Assembly (NCBI GenBank): GCA_002150815.3
Contig: NDFF03000149.1
Location: forward strand, 1 to 64,000
Reading direction: 5' to 3'
DNA length: 64,000 bases
DNA from: Grammothele lineata
Lineage: Eukaryota > Basidiomycota > Agaricomycetes > Polyporales > Polyporaceae
Part shown: in pieces, positions 21,569 to 32,364 of the stretch
Position numbering within the stretch: position 1 is the first letter of the stretch
Layout of the letters: every line of letters starts with the position of its first letter
Position numbers and translations under genes: made by a program
Notes under the pieces: generated by a model
What the model was told of the DNA's origin: nothing
Database searches by the model: none
What the model saw: the letters and a program-made list of their open reading frames with translations, nothing else

Positions 21569-22147
21569 GCCGCCTAAGAGCGCTGTGTAGTGTATTGGCT
21601 TGGGTTTCATCTCCTATAGCGGTCATTGCCTTACTTATGTATCTTATACCAATATACGGATCTGAAAGTAGTTTGTCGTTGTTTCCCGAGAGCATCCATG
21701 CCGTCGAAACTCACGGAAGGCTAATCAACCTGGCCGATGGTCTCGGGACTGGCTGTGGTAGTGAATGGGCGCCTACCCAGATAGGACGCGTCTTATGCCG
21801 TTTTCGCTCGTCACGACTCACAGTGTGACTAACGACGTAACATGTGACTGACACGCGGTGGGGCTGCGACGCATGTGCTGCGGTAGTTGCAGGAGGACAT
21901 CATGTCGCGCCCGTGTACGTCCACAATGCTCGACCATCGTCCGAGAAAGGACGTCTGCACTGGTATACACACTTCTCCACTCAAGAAGGTACACCATCAT
22001 GTTCCGCATCATAGCTCTAAGTGCGACTGACAGGATACTGAGTAGAACGTCGGCTCACTATTTGCCTCAGCGACACGAGAACCTCCCTGGACACCCCTCT
22101 GCTTTTGCTGCGTTCTTTTGGAGACATTGTTAGCTCTACAGTGACAG
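21569..22147. other. Spacer between the tandem RING genes
   Basis: 579 bp holding the 3' end of copy 1 and the promoter of copy 2. Only short noise frames. No repeat or TATA box stands out. Confidence 0.4.
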
Positions 22148-23894
22148 ATGGCTCCCCAAGTACGGTGCAACGAATGTCAGCGCGCCTTCAAGGACATGCC
22201 TGCTCTCGAACAGCACGCCAGGGACAAGGACCACAAACACACGCCCGCATGGTTCTGCCCAACTCTCGGATGCGGGAAGACGTTTGATAACAGGAAAACA
22301 AGAGATAAACACTATTACACCGCGACACATCCCCAGAAGACCACGTCCGATGAGTCGGAATCCGAGGACGAGGACGAAGATCATCGGGCCGTATCAACCA
22401 GTGCTCCTGCGAGGGCGGTAAAGACACGGGCAAGTCTTTAACTTCACGATGGCAAATAGTGTCTGACATCTCAGGCCATACAACAACCTCAGCCGACACC
22501 TACAACGAACCAGATAACTTGCGCAAAGTGCCAACTCAAATTCCTATCTGCGGAAGCGCTGCAGCAACATTTCAATGACGCGCCTGCGGACGTGCACTCT
22601 AAGTGCCGCGGTTGCGGTCTTGGGTTCGAATCGACAAGCGCCTGGGCGAATGTAAGCCCTGCTCTTCAGTGTAATAATACGTCTCGAACTGATTTCATGT
22701 GTCAACAGCATCGAATGCGTTGTCCTCCGCCCAAGACAGCTGCGGGAGCTAAATCTGATCTTCCGACTACGAAAGTGCCGACTTCAGCGCCTCCGACGGC
22801 CACATCATCAGCCCCTCCGGCGCCCACGCCATCGACTCCTTCCAATGGTCTAGGAAAACCAATGCCCGCACGAGACAAGCCGCTTCCCAAGGAAGATCCT
22901 ATCCCCAACCTGGATGATGACACCTCGCCGTCGGTTAGTCCTTATTTATTACAATGAATTGGCGACGTAACGAGGGTGTTAACCTTAGCAGACTACGACT
23001 GTTTCAGGCCTCGAGAGTTGGACGACTGCCAACACCCGGGCGCCTTCTGTCGTGACCGAAATCATACGCGGATCTACCCACTCTCCCTTTGGGGCTAGAA
23101 CTGCCGTATCAGCCCCAAGCCTGAGAGGACGTTCCAGCACGATGTAAGCTTAAGCCATCCATCCTGATTTCTCTCGATATCGGTTGGCTTACACTAACGC
23201 GTGCTTCTGGGCGCAGCGCCAGTGTAACCTCCTCCCGCTCTCATTCGACGGAGAGAGATCGTGTATTCCGAGCCCTACAGGGCGAGCGCATCTTTCCTGA
23301 GCACGATAAATCCATCGCGCCCGCCCACCCATCGCCGACAGATCCTAGCGCGCGCTCCAGGTCGGGTCGGGTCGCGCCCCTGGCCGCAGCTGTGCGTACA
23401 TAGTTTTGTGGGCGCATGGTGGTGCGATTTGTTGACTTTTCTGCCCTAGCGCTCCTCCGCGGCCCCGGGACGAACTCCGAGTTCACTAGCAAGCGACCCA
23501 GGGCACGCCAGGCACCGGCCACCCGCTGGGCTCAGCGTGCGAGCGCAGGGTCCCGCTCCATCTGCGGCCCAGGCGCGCGCTAGCAATAGCGCTGCTTCTA
23601 GTCGTGCGGGCGTGACTCCCCGGCTCTCGTTCCACTGCCGGGCGTGCTTGTGCGAACCGTGCGTGGACCCGGTCACAACAATGTGCGGCCATATGTTCTG
23701 CCATGAGTGAGTTGGTTCACCTGCGTCATCGTTGTCTGCGCGACCGCGCGACACTCGCGGGAGACGTTGGCTTACCCGGTCTCCCCGGCTTTCAAATGCA
23801 CAGATGCATCGTTCAGGCGCTCGCCGAGACGGCCTGCTGCCCGGTCTGTCAGAAGCTATTCTTCGTAAGGTTACACCTGGAGGACGGAGCTTGA
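22148..23894 (+). CDS. Zinc-knuckle/RING protein, copy 2
   Basis: Seven exons, all in phase (22148..22417, 22475..22651, 22709..22933, 22992..23143, 23217..23391, 23450..23706, 23804..23894), encode 448 aa. The N-terminus starts directly at the first finger (MAPQVRCNEC). Fingers follow in the same order as copy 1: CNEC, CPTLGC, CAKC, and CRGC closed by HRMRC across intron 2. A Ser/Pro/Thr-rich, presumably disordered linker of about 200 residues leads to the RING (HCRAC, CGHMFC, then CCPVC). The last intron interrupts the RING at the same place as in copy 1, which supports tandem duplication. Predicted role: E3 ubiquitin ligase with nucleic-acid or protein-binding zinc knuckles (inference). 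Exon 1 uses a GTAAAG donor; a longer unspliced reading would meet a stop at once. Confidence 0.85.
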
Positions 23895-25100
23895 TGTGCG
23901 GCCTCCATCCCGTACTTTCCCATCGATTGATAGCACATGTTGTGGACGAACAACAGCGGGACGCTATCCCCGTGAGATCGCCACCGCTTCGCGCCGTCTC
24001 AGTTCCTTACTTGATATAGTCGGATCCAAGGAATTCGATGATACTCCGGGAGGAATTTCCAAGCTTTCTTCTTCCTCGGCGGGGTTAGTGACCGGGCAGT
24101 GCATCGCGGGGCTCTTCGTCCCCGGATCACACTTGCTCTTGACTCGATTCGGCTCTAGTTCACTAACAAGTGGCGTTATGGTTGAATGCGTGTTCCACAG
24201 ATTTAGCAGTCGTTGCACCTTGCTGAACACGTTGTGTGCGTCCACCGCATATGAATGGTTTCAATCAGATAATCATATGGGTACCCCGTCACATTGCGTG
24301 GCTAGCTGCTGTCTGTGTACGTTACGTATCCTTGCTAATCCGTTTCTTCGTAGTTCTGCATCAATCCCTGGACAGCGCCGGTATCGCAACTTCTTTGCAG
24401 AGTAGTGCCTGCAGCATATGGTCCTGATCACACAAGTTGTGTAGAGGAGGGCGGCACTCGCCCGCGCAAGGCGCCGCATACGTCACGGGAGCCCATCGAG
24501 CAGACTCCATATGGTATGCCGTACGCCCGCCTACACAACACTCATTACGCGCCAAGTTCTGAGGCGGTCGAGAGCCTCCGCGCCGTCATAGCGTGAGATT
24601 GATATGCTGTTAGTGCCCGCCGCTCGTGGCATTCAGGAGGCTGATCATACTAGCTGGCAGCCACCCTCGACATGATGTCACCAGAGGCGAACTCTTGAAC
24701 CCTGCAGGTAAGCATATCCCCATCGTTGGCGCCGCGCTACCCGCTTCTAATGAATTGCCGCCGCCCTCGTCCACCTGCATTCATAGCGGCAAGACAGACA
24801 CCGCTCGGAATGGGAAAGAGCCCTCCGACAGAATTGGCCGTACTTACCAGAAAGGCGCAGGGCTAGGTGCGGCTTTCCGGTGAAGCGATACAATCACCAT
24901 GCTGAGAGCGCACGGCGGATATCGGCGACGCGAAACGAACTCACAACTTGGTGGCCGAGATAGTAGAATCCAGCATCCCGGCCTATGATGCTTGCATATA
25001 AATATTCCTATCGTATAGCGGCTCCCCTCAGCGCAGGACATCTAGCTCTGCACGACATCTCAACCATCTACTCACAGTGTCACTCTCCTCAGACACCAAC
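23895..25100. promoter_or_regulatory. Intergenic region with P450 promoter
   Basis: 1.2 kb without a supported gene; the longest frame (23896-24405 +) looks like read-through noise. A TATA element, CATATAAATA, at 24995-25004 lies about 100 bp before the P450 start codon and is the likely core promoter. Confidence 0.6.
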
Positions 25101-27429
25101 ATGTTCTCGGTTTCAACGCGCGGCCCCCGCGAAGCTTTCTTCAAAGTCTCCCTTAGCGTCTCCAACTTCGTCCTCGTCGTTACCGCCGGCGCGATCTTCG
25201 TCTGGGTCGCTCGCGCGCTCTTCCAGCGGGCGAAGCGGCTTCGCAGTATGCCTCCAGGCCCGCCCGGTATTCCGTTCGTCGGCAACCTCTTCCAGCTCCC
25301 ACTCTCCCGGCCCTGGGTGAAACTCACCGAGTGGAAGCAGCAGCACGGTCCGCTCCTCGTCTAAGCCGTTATCCTATCTCTGACATCACTCACCCTCCGC
25401 CACGTTGCAGGACCGCTGTACACGCTGAACATGGCTGGCCACCCGATCGTCGTCGTGAGCAGCCACAAGATTGCGCTGGACCTGTTCGGTGCGTCTAATG
25501 ATGCCGGTGGGCGGCCACGCTCCTCGCTCGATCACTGACCCGCTTTCCCCGTGCTCAGATCGCCGGTCTAGCATTTACAGTGATCGACCTCACTTCCCCA
25601 TGGCGTCTGAGATCATGACTAGAGGCATGTTCATCGCCCTCGGCCACTTTAACGACCCGGTGTAAGCGTCCTCTATTATTTGTAGACTTTGTCTGAGACA
25701 TCCCGCATTTCAGCTGGAAGAAGATGCGACGTGCAGCAAGCGAGAACTTCAGCGCCCGCGCATCCGAGAGCTTCCGGCCCATGCAGGCCCTTGAGGCCGG
25801 TCTCACTACTCTCGACATCATCGCGAGGCCGGACACGTGGGAGGATGTCATCGCGCGGTGAGTGCCCAGGAAAGGGCCGATAATCAGGCAGAACGTCTCC
25901 CATGCTGATAGAGCACCGCCACAACGCAGCGCAATGGCGTCGAACATCCTCACCGCCGTCTACGGGTGGCCGCGCGTCGGACCCAGCGCGGAGGATATGG
26001 CTCTCGTCAAGCGCATCCGCGCGCATGTCGAGCACATCAGCGACGCCGCGATTCCCGGAAAGAATCTTCTCGATATTTTTCCCGTCCTCCAGCACCTCCC
26101 TTCTTGGATGTCCTCGGAGAAGCGCGCCGGGCTTGCGTGGCACGAGAAAGAGTCCGACATGTTCGCGCGCTTCAAGCAGAGCGTCGTCGAGAAGATGGTG
26201 CGTGTCAGACCGGGCCAGTCAACGAGGGTGCATAAACGCTAACCCGGAGGCGGTGTGTAGGAGAAGGGCGAGTCCCCGGCGTGCTTCGTGGGGTCCTTAC
26301 TCGACACGCAAGAACGTCATGGGCTAACGCCGAAGGAGACCGATTGGCTTGCCGGTGTCATGTTGTGAGTCTTCGGCGGCCGCCTCCGAGCTAATCCGTA
26401 GTTTATCACTGACGTGCATGTGTCGATCAGTGCCGCAGGTGCGGACACCGTAAGTACTAGTTCTTCACGATCAACAACGCGCCTCTGCGGGCGTGCCCCG
26501 ATCGTTGTGACGTAATTCATGCCTGACGAAGATTCTCCAGAGCTTTTCACAGATCAGGTCCCTTGTGATGGCCATGCTTCTTTACCCGCACACGATGCGC
26601 AAGGCCCAGGCCGAGCTCGACGAAGTGGTAGGGCGAGACAGGATCCCCACATTCAAGGACAAGGACGCTTTACCTTACGTATCTGCCGTCGTACTGGAGG
26701 TCTTACGGTGGCGCCCCGCCGCTCCCCTGTGTACGTTGTGTCAATCTCTCCCAGCTGAGACGTCTGACGAGCGGTATTCTATTCACAGCTGTGATTCGAG
26801 CTACCACTGAAGTAAGTCAGCGGAATATAACGTTGAACGTGTCTAATTACTCGCCGTCACGGCTACATTAGGACGATATATACGAAGGCTATTTCATTCC
26901 GAAGGGAACGACGATCATCCCAAATATATGGGGTATCAACCACGATCCAGAGGTCTTCCCTGACCATGACGTGTTCCTTCCGGAGCGCTGGCTTGATCAG
27001 TCTATCGAGAAGACGGCGGACGCCAATCTTGCCAATCTGACTAACATCTGGTTTGGTTCCGGCAGACGGTACGCTTCTGGCCCACGATCCCGCTGACGTT
27101 CATTACTAAAATATCCTATTTGGTCAGGATCTGCATTGGACAGTACTTCGCGAAGAACGGGCTTTTCATCAACGTCGCGACCCTCCTGTGGGCGCTCGAA
27201 TTTAACAAGGGCGTCGACGCGTCCGGTTGCCCTGTCACGCCGGATCCGCACGCGTTCACCGACAGCGGCACGGTCTTGTACGTCTTACTCTCGACAAAAC
27301 ACGCGCCTCCTCCGCTCACGGTGTACATTTCTCAGGGGCCCCGAGCCATTCCCGTGCGTGATGACCCCCCGCTTTCCGGAAGCGAAGACCGTCTTAGAGC
27401 GCGAGCTCGCCGCATACAATGCCGCGTGA
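25101..27429 (+). CDS. Cytochrome P450 monooxygenase (class II, membrane anchored)
   Basis: Twelve exons (25101..25347, 25411..25488, 25559..25661, 25714..25857, 25930..26197, 26261..26364, 26431..26449, 26541..26730, 26789..26811, 26872..27068, 27128..27277, 27336..27429) give 538 aa, all in phase. An N-terminal anchor (about 20-40) is followed by the PPGPPG hinge. The C-helix has WKKMRR. The I-helix has AAGADT (317-321), carried by a 19-nt exon. The K-helix ExxR is EVLR (374-377), then the PERW motif. The heme loop FGSGRRICIG has Cys460. All catalytic motifs are intact, so an active ER monooxygenase is expected. It resembles basidiomycete P450s annotated as O-methylsterigmatocystin oxidoreductase-like, but the substrate cannot be inferred. 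The intron 1 donor GTCCGC is weak. No biosynthetic partners lie nearby. Confidence 0.95.
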
Positions 27430-27983
27430 ACATTCCACACGAAGAGATACGTCTTAGCGCATCTTTCGATAATACTTTGCAAGGTTTTTGTACTATCGTA
27501 TCCGACACTGCTTTCGTAGCTTCCTTATATCCTCCACTTTGCTTCTTTCAACGTACTCCGAGCTATACGCTGAGCTGTTTATTGACAAGTGATATCTCCC
27601 ATACAAACGTTCCCGGCTGTTTTGTAGTTTGTGGAAATGAATACACCCGAGTTGCGTTGGCATATTTATATGCTGTGTTTGCTCAGTTAAAAAATCTCTT
27701 TTGATGCTCGAGGTGTGCTGCTCGTAGAGCCAGATAGAATTCCTTAGGACTCCACTATTAACGCTAAAGATAGAGCGTACCTGTCATTACGACTGCGTGC
27801 TGATAATTTAGCTTGTAGAAGATACCCAGAACTTCTGAACGGAGTTATTCGAAGATGCAACAATATCACCCTCAGTCGGCACTTCACCGAGACAGTACAT
27901 CAATTATATGAGGTCTATGGTACAATATGGTCGAAATTCATAAGCTCCAACCATAAGCCCCTGAACCTCTATCATGACATTGA
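27430..27983. other. Convergent spacer, AT-richer
   Basis: 554 bp between the P450 stop and the stop of the small - strand gene. AT-richer than the flanks, with poly-T near 27690. Probably both 3' UTRs. No further structure seen. Confidence 0.45.
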
Positions 27984-28675
27984 TCATCTTGATCCAAAGA
28001 AATCTATGTAACAAACTTGGGACTGGGGAAATTTGGCAGCTTCCTCGGGCTCCAATTTGGCGTAGGCTTCATCCCAGGTCAAAGCCGCCAGTAGTAGTGG
28101 TTCACTAGATACGGGTGTGGTCGGATTATTACTATGATAGACCAATTACTACGTGATACGCATTTGAGTAGTAGAGCTGACTTACGGGTGGATTTCAGCC
28201 TTGGTTACAGCCTGAGGTTTGTTCTCAGTCACTTCATCGGCCAAAAATCTTGACACATTCTCGTGATCGGCTATGCCACGAATCCTACAGGTCATCAGTA
28301 TCCCCGGGATAAGTCAACGTCGTGGCGCGGAGATGCTCACTCTGTAGAGGTCGCTTCTAACGGATCGGCCTGATCTATCTGAGGGTTTACGTTGTTCATG
28401 GCGGATTGAGCGTGGTAGTCGTCTAACGATGGAGGACTGCAGCAACGCGAATTGGGTAGAGATCACTTCCTTAAATACTCTTGTACTCTCTTCGTTACGC
28501 ATTGTCCTAAAGTCTTCAATACGGGTGGACCAATGGGCGCTGGTGGCCCAAGACGGTGCCACCGCGCGACTAGACCGCCTTTGAGGGCAGGGTAAAAGTC
28601 CTTCCTGCGATAAGCCACTGCACGACGTTCCGTAGGTGCGTTCCTGACGGCCGCGGAGTTGAGATTGACTCTCAT
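27984..28675 (-). CDS. Small unassigned protein, revealed only by splicing
   Basis: Four exons, complement(27984..28131, 28186..28284, 28341..28436, 28479..28675), close in phase to 179 aa. Each intron is 42-56 bp with standard ends (GTATTT..GCAG, GTGAGC..GTAG, GTAAGT..ATAG). The protein starts MRVNLNSAAVRN and has a basic first third, then an acidic middle (PSLDDYHAQSA, HENVSRFLADE) and a region LTWDEAYAKLEPEE. No membrane segment or signal peptide is seen. I do not recognise the family; the pattern resembles conserved basidiomycete hypothetical proteins. The coding signal appears only after splicing, because each exon lies in a different raw frame. The stop TGA at 27984 may be preceded by another intron, and a further 5' exon is possible. 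Confidence 0.6.
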
Positions 28676-29581
28676 TGTTCTGCGAATGCGGTAGTCGCAC
28701 TGGACCGGTCAAAACGCCGGTGGCACGCATGCGCTGGCCTGTGGTGCTCGCCAATGTCTGAGATGCGTGAAGTAAGCGGTCAAAGCGCTTGATACATGGC
28801 GATGAGAACACAGTACTCTGGTAAATATCCGTGGAGTCCAGATTTCATACGGTCGCATTGAACAGCGGGTAGACGAGACGTATCCAGCCGAGTCTCGTAA
28901 AATGCGGGTGTAGAGAGAAAGAAGGCAGAAACTGAAGATTATCCAGCAGCTTCAAGCATGGGTGCTTAAGTAGCAGACCGTCTGGAGAGAAAGTGAACGC
29001 ATAGATACAAAGAGCTAAGGCAATATGGCCTGGTGAGCTACACAAAGAAGACAATGACGTCGAAAGGCATGATGAGCCTTCACGAATACAAAGGCCGATA
29101 GTCCGAGCCCGGATATCTGATTCCGGCCAAAGGACATTCTTGTTCTTCAGCCAGTGCATAGCCCACACAGCATTTGTTTCCGGAGTTGCAAACCGTCCTG
29201 AAGGCTTGCGACCATGTGTCACCGCACTATCTCAGGTTGGTCCTAGATGTGAGGCCGACGTCGACCCCGAGGACCGGATGGTAGGCCACGATGATGGCGA
29301 TTTGAGACGACCCTTGCTCTCGAATGGACCAAACGGCACGTTTCGATCATCGGTAGTATCTGATTGGTGCACGAGGCTCACAAGGAGTCGGGAGACGTCG
29401 TCGAAAGACTAGACTCCCAATTGCGAGCATACAACAGGATGTCGATACAACCTCCGGAAAACTCGTGGTAGTATGCTTTCTCCCGTAACGAGACGCTGAT
29501 CTGTGTTAGCATCTGCCCATCGTCATCCCGTCGCGCTACATGTCGTCCTGTGCACTCTTAGGACTCCCCATACGTGGGACT
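28676..29581. other. Gene-poor spacer
   Basis: About 0.9 kb upstream of the small gene. A 126-codon - strand frame at 28845-29222 has no recognisable motif or codon pattern and was not called. It may contain 5' exons of the small gene. Confidence 0.35.
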
Positions 29582-29710
29582 CAGGTTGAGTTGAGCCCAG
29601 ATCTCAGCCAGGTTGAGCTGTGGCGGTTGGTCAGGTTGAGCTGTACTCCCACGTCCAGGTTGAACCACGCGGTGATAACAGGTTGAGCTGCGCATGACAG
29701 GTTGAACTGC
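29582..29710. repeat. Periodic array of CAGGTTGA words
   Basis: Six copies of CAGGTTGA start at 29582, 29609, 29632, 29656, 29679 and 29698, so the period is 27, 23, 24, 23 and 19 bp. Most copies extend to CAGGTTGAGCTG; spacer sequence is not conserved. The array ends 36 bp past the stop of deaminase copy 1, so it probably lies in its 3' UTR (sense strand reads TCAACCTG). It may be a decayed minisatellite or a cluster of binding sites. Confidence 0.85.
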
Positions 29711-29745
29711 ACCCGGAAGGGACAAGGTCACCACGGGCCGCTGCA

Positions 29746-32003
29746 TCACGTCGTCGGGGTCGACGCGTCAAGCGTGTGAAGGACCCAGTCGACGTAGTTG
29801 GCCCAACGGCGATCGTACAGCGCCAAGGCCTTGTCCTTGTCTTCTGGGTCCAAGCTCGAGTACTGTGAGAGCAATGAGTCGTGTGAACGGAAGGCCGCTA
29901 TAGGAACCGTTTTGGAACGTGAGCGTCGACATACCCGCAGGCTATCCTTCGCCATCTCGCGCAGGGTGACCAAGCCAGTGACTTCGCTAGCTACCAACAC
30001 CTACTCGCTTCCAGTTAGCATCGCTGAAATATTTGCACGGTACGAACGTACCTGGAAGAAGTCGAAGGAGAGGCCCATGTTCCCGAACATCGCGGGATCA
30101 TCAGAGCTAAGCGCAACGTGGATGCCGTTGTTCATGAGGATGGGTAGGGGATGCATCGGCATGGACCCAGTGAGGCGCTACAAAGACAGAGGTCATATTG
30201 AGGAGCAAAGTATAAAAGAGGTGCCCGTACAAGTATCTCGTTCCTGTGCACAAGAAGTAGGTAAATTGGTCGGTAAGCGTTACGGGAATGCTCTGTGAAG
30301 ACGTACGAGATCGGGCAAACTTCGACGGCGATCTGGCGTTCCCTACAAACTTCCATGACCTTGGGGTGCTTCACAAGAGAGAACCTGATCACGCCGAGAA
30401 TCTGAGATCATTCTGTACTGAACTTGAGATGAAGTGAGACTCACCCGTGACCGATGCGCTTCGTTCCAAGCAAGATCGCGTCGTACAGGTTCATGTCCGC
30501 GGTAGTTCCGTCACCGAGTGTCTCTCCGGCGTGGAAAATGAACGGGATGTCCAAGCCTTCCTCCTTCTGACGCTCCACGAACCGCTTCAGCGGCGCGAGG
30601 TAGTGAATGAGCGGCTTGAGCGAATCCTCGTGCCCAACGAGGTCGAACCCTAGGCGCGATCAATATGCGTACAGTCTCCCCCAGACTATGAAGCGCAAGG
30701 GCTTACCACAAATGAGGTGTGGGAACTCGCGCTTCAGCGTGAGGCAGTCCTCCATGAACCATTCCAGTTCCTCGCACGTCATGTCCCGTTTCGTACTATA
30801 GATCATCTTCGAGCCCACGAACTCGTCCTCGCGGCCCTGCGCGGCGAGCTCGGCCTTGAATTCGTTGAGCACGCGGTCGTACACGAGCATCCACTCGCGA
30901 TGCGGCACGTTCTCCTGCCCGTCCTCGCCGATCATGTACCTGTGCACGTCACGAATGTTAGCTAAGACTGATGAGCGGACGAGGGGAACGCTTACTTGAA
31001 CCAGAAAGACATGCGCACTTCTATATACGAGATGCCGTCCTCGACCGACGCTCTGAAGAACTCGCGGAGGTATTCGGTCCAGACGGGCATATACCGCGTC
31101 ATGCCCTGAATCAAGCATTACCATTGTAGCGAAACCCGGGATGAACGTAGGAAACTCACGCGAGTGATGTTGAACGTCTGTCCGAACTTTTTCCAGATCT
31201 AACGAGGAAAGCGAATAAGCCTTGTGGTCTTCAAAGATAACATGCCCATCGTATCCGCGCACCTTGTTCGTCGTGTCATGCGTCCCGTACGCCTCCGACG
31301 GGTTGATCGTCATCGCAGCGCACGCCCACTTGTCGAAACCTTCAGGACCCCCAAGCGCCTTATCGAACGTCTCGCGCGCGCTCGCGAGGGGGACCCACGT
31401 CCCCGGCTCGTACGCCGCGTCCGAGATGCTCGTGGGCGTCGTCCATTCCGCCTTTGGGAGCCCACGAAACTCCGGCACGGCGTCGACGAGCGTGGTGGGC
31501 GTGAGGCGCGCGGAGGCGCGGACGTGCATCGCCGGGTGCGCGAGAGCGAGGCGGATCAGTATCGCGGCGTCGACGGTTGCGTCAAGGTGGATGTGCAGGA
31601 GTCCGCCCTTGGGTATCTGCAATACAACAGCACGGCCTGTCAAGCCCCATCTGTTTTCAATGGAATGGTTGAATATACCTTGCGGACTACCTCGAAGAGC
31701 TTCGTCTTCAAGATCGTCTCCTTCGCTGTCACGCGGCCGGGTCAGCACATTGCAGAGTGCTCACAACGACAGACAGTATTTACCGGTCAAGAACGCCATG
31801 CCAGGAAAAACGTGCAGCGCGCCAGGAATGCGCGGCGCCTCAGGCCCCCACACACTTGCATTCTCGCTCTCGCGGATCTTGCGAACAAGGTCCTCCGCCT
31901 TCCTCTCGGCGTCGGTGGCGTGGGTCAGCGCGGACGCATCCACACGTAGCGCTCTGTCCTCGGCGATGAACCGCTCTCTCTCTTCTAGATAGTTAGCGTC
32001 CAT
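29746..32003 (-). CDS. Adenosine deaminase, ADGF/CECR1 type, copy 1
   Basis: Twelve exons, complement(29746..29862, 29935..30000, 30052..30177, 30231..30243, 30307..30384, 30445..30649, 30707..30939, 30996..31105, 31160..31198, 31263..31616, 31679..31725, 31784..32003), all in phase, encode 535 aa. Signatures of the adenosyl-deaminase family are complete: KGGLLHIHLD (zinc His at 97 and 99), a central FDLVGHED block, HAGE, and SSDDP near the C-terminus. The reaction is adenosine to inosine plus ammonia. Unlike animal ADA2 the protein has no signal peptide (it begins MDANYLEERERF), so it is predicted cytosolic. One exon is only 13 nt and encodes the tetrapeptide NEIL. It lies directly downstream of copy 2 on the same strand, 361 bp apart. 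Confidence 0.93.
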
Positions 32004-32364
32004 AAGGTAAGGCAGACTGAGGGGGCCGTCGACGATGGGATCGAGTCATCGAGTTCTTATAAGTGATCATCGGCCCATCCGGCCCGTATATCTATTTGGG
32101 TCGAATATATCAGACGGGGCATTTGTTATTGGCTCAGGTGGCACTGGGAGTCACCAGGTTTGCGGCTACGATGGCATATTCAGAACCACATTCCGACGTG
32201 AGTCATTTCGCAATTACGACGATTCTAGGTATCTGTGATCATGAAGTCTGTGAACCCACGAGTGTCACCGATCTAGTCACCTGAACGGTGTCGCGTCTTA
32301 CTCACTGGGACTCTATATCGACTGCGTGATTAATATACACACACGATACGCGGCACAGTAAGCT
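32004..32364. promoter_or_regulatory. Spacer and promoter between deaminase copies
   Basis: 361 bp between the copy 2 stop and the copy 1 start codon. AT-richer than the coding flanks, with ATATCTATTT and ATTAATATAC stretches. Must hold the copy 1 promoter. No clean TATA box was fixed. Confidence 0.45.

Noticed and set aside
28845..29222. 126-codon - strand frame
   Set aside because: No motif and mixed composition; could not be joined to the small gene at 27984-28675.
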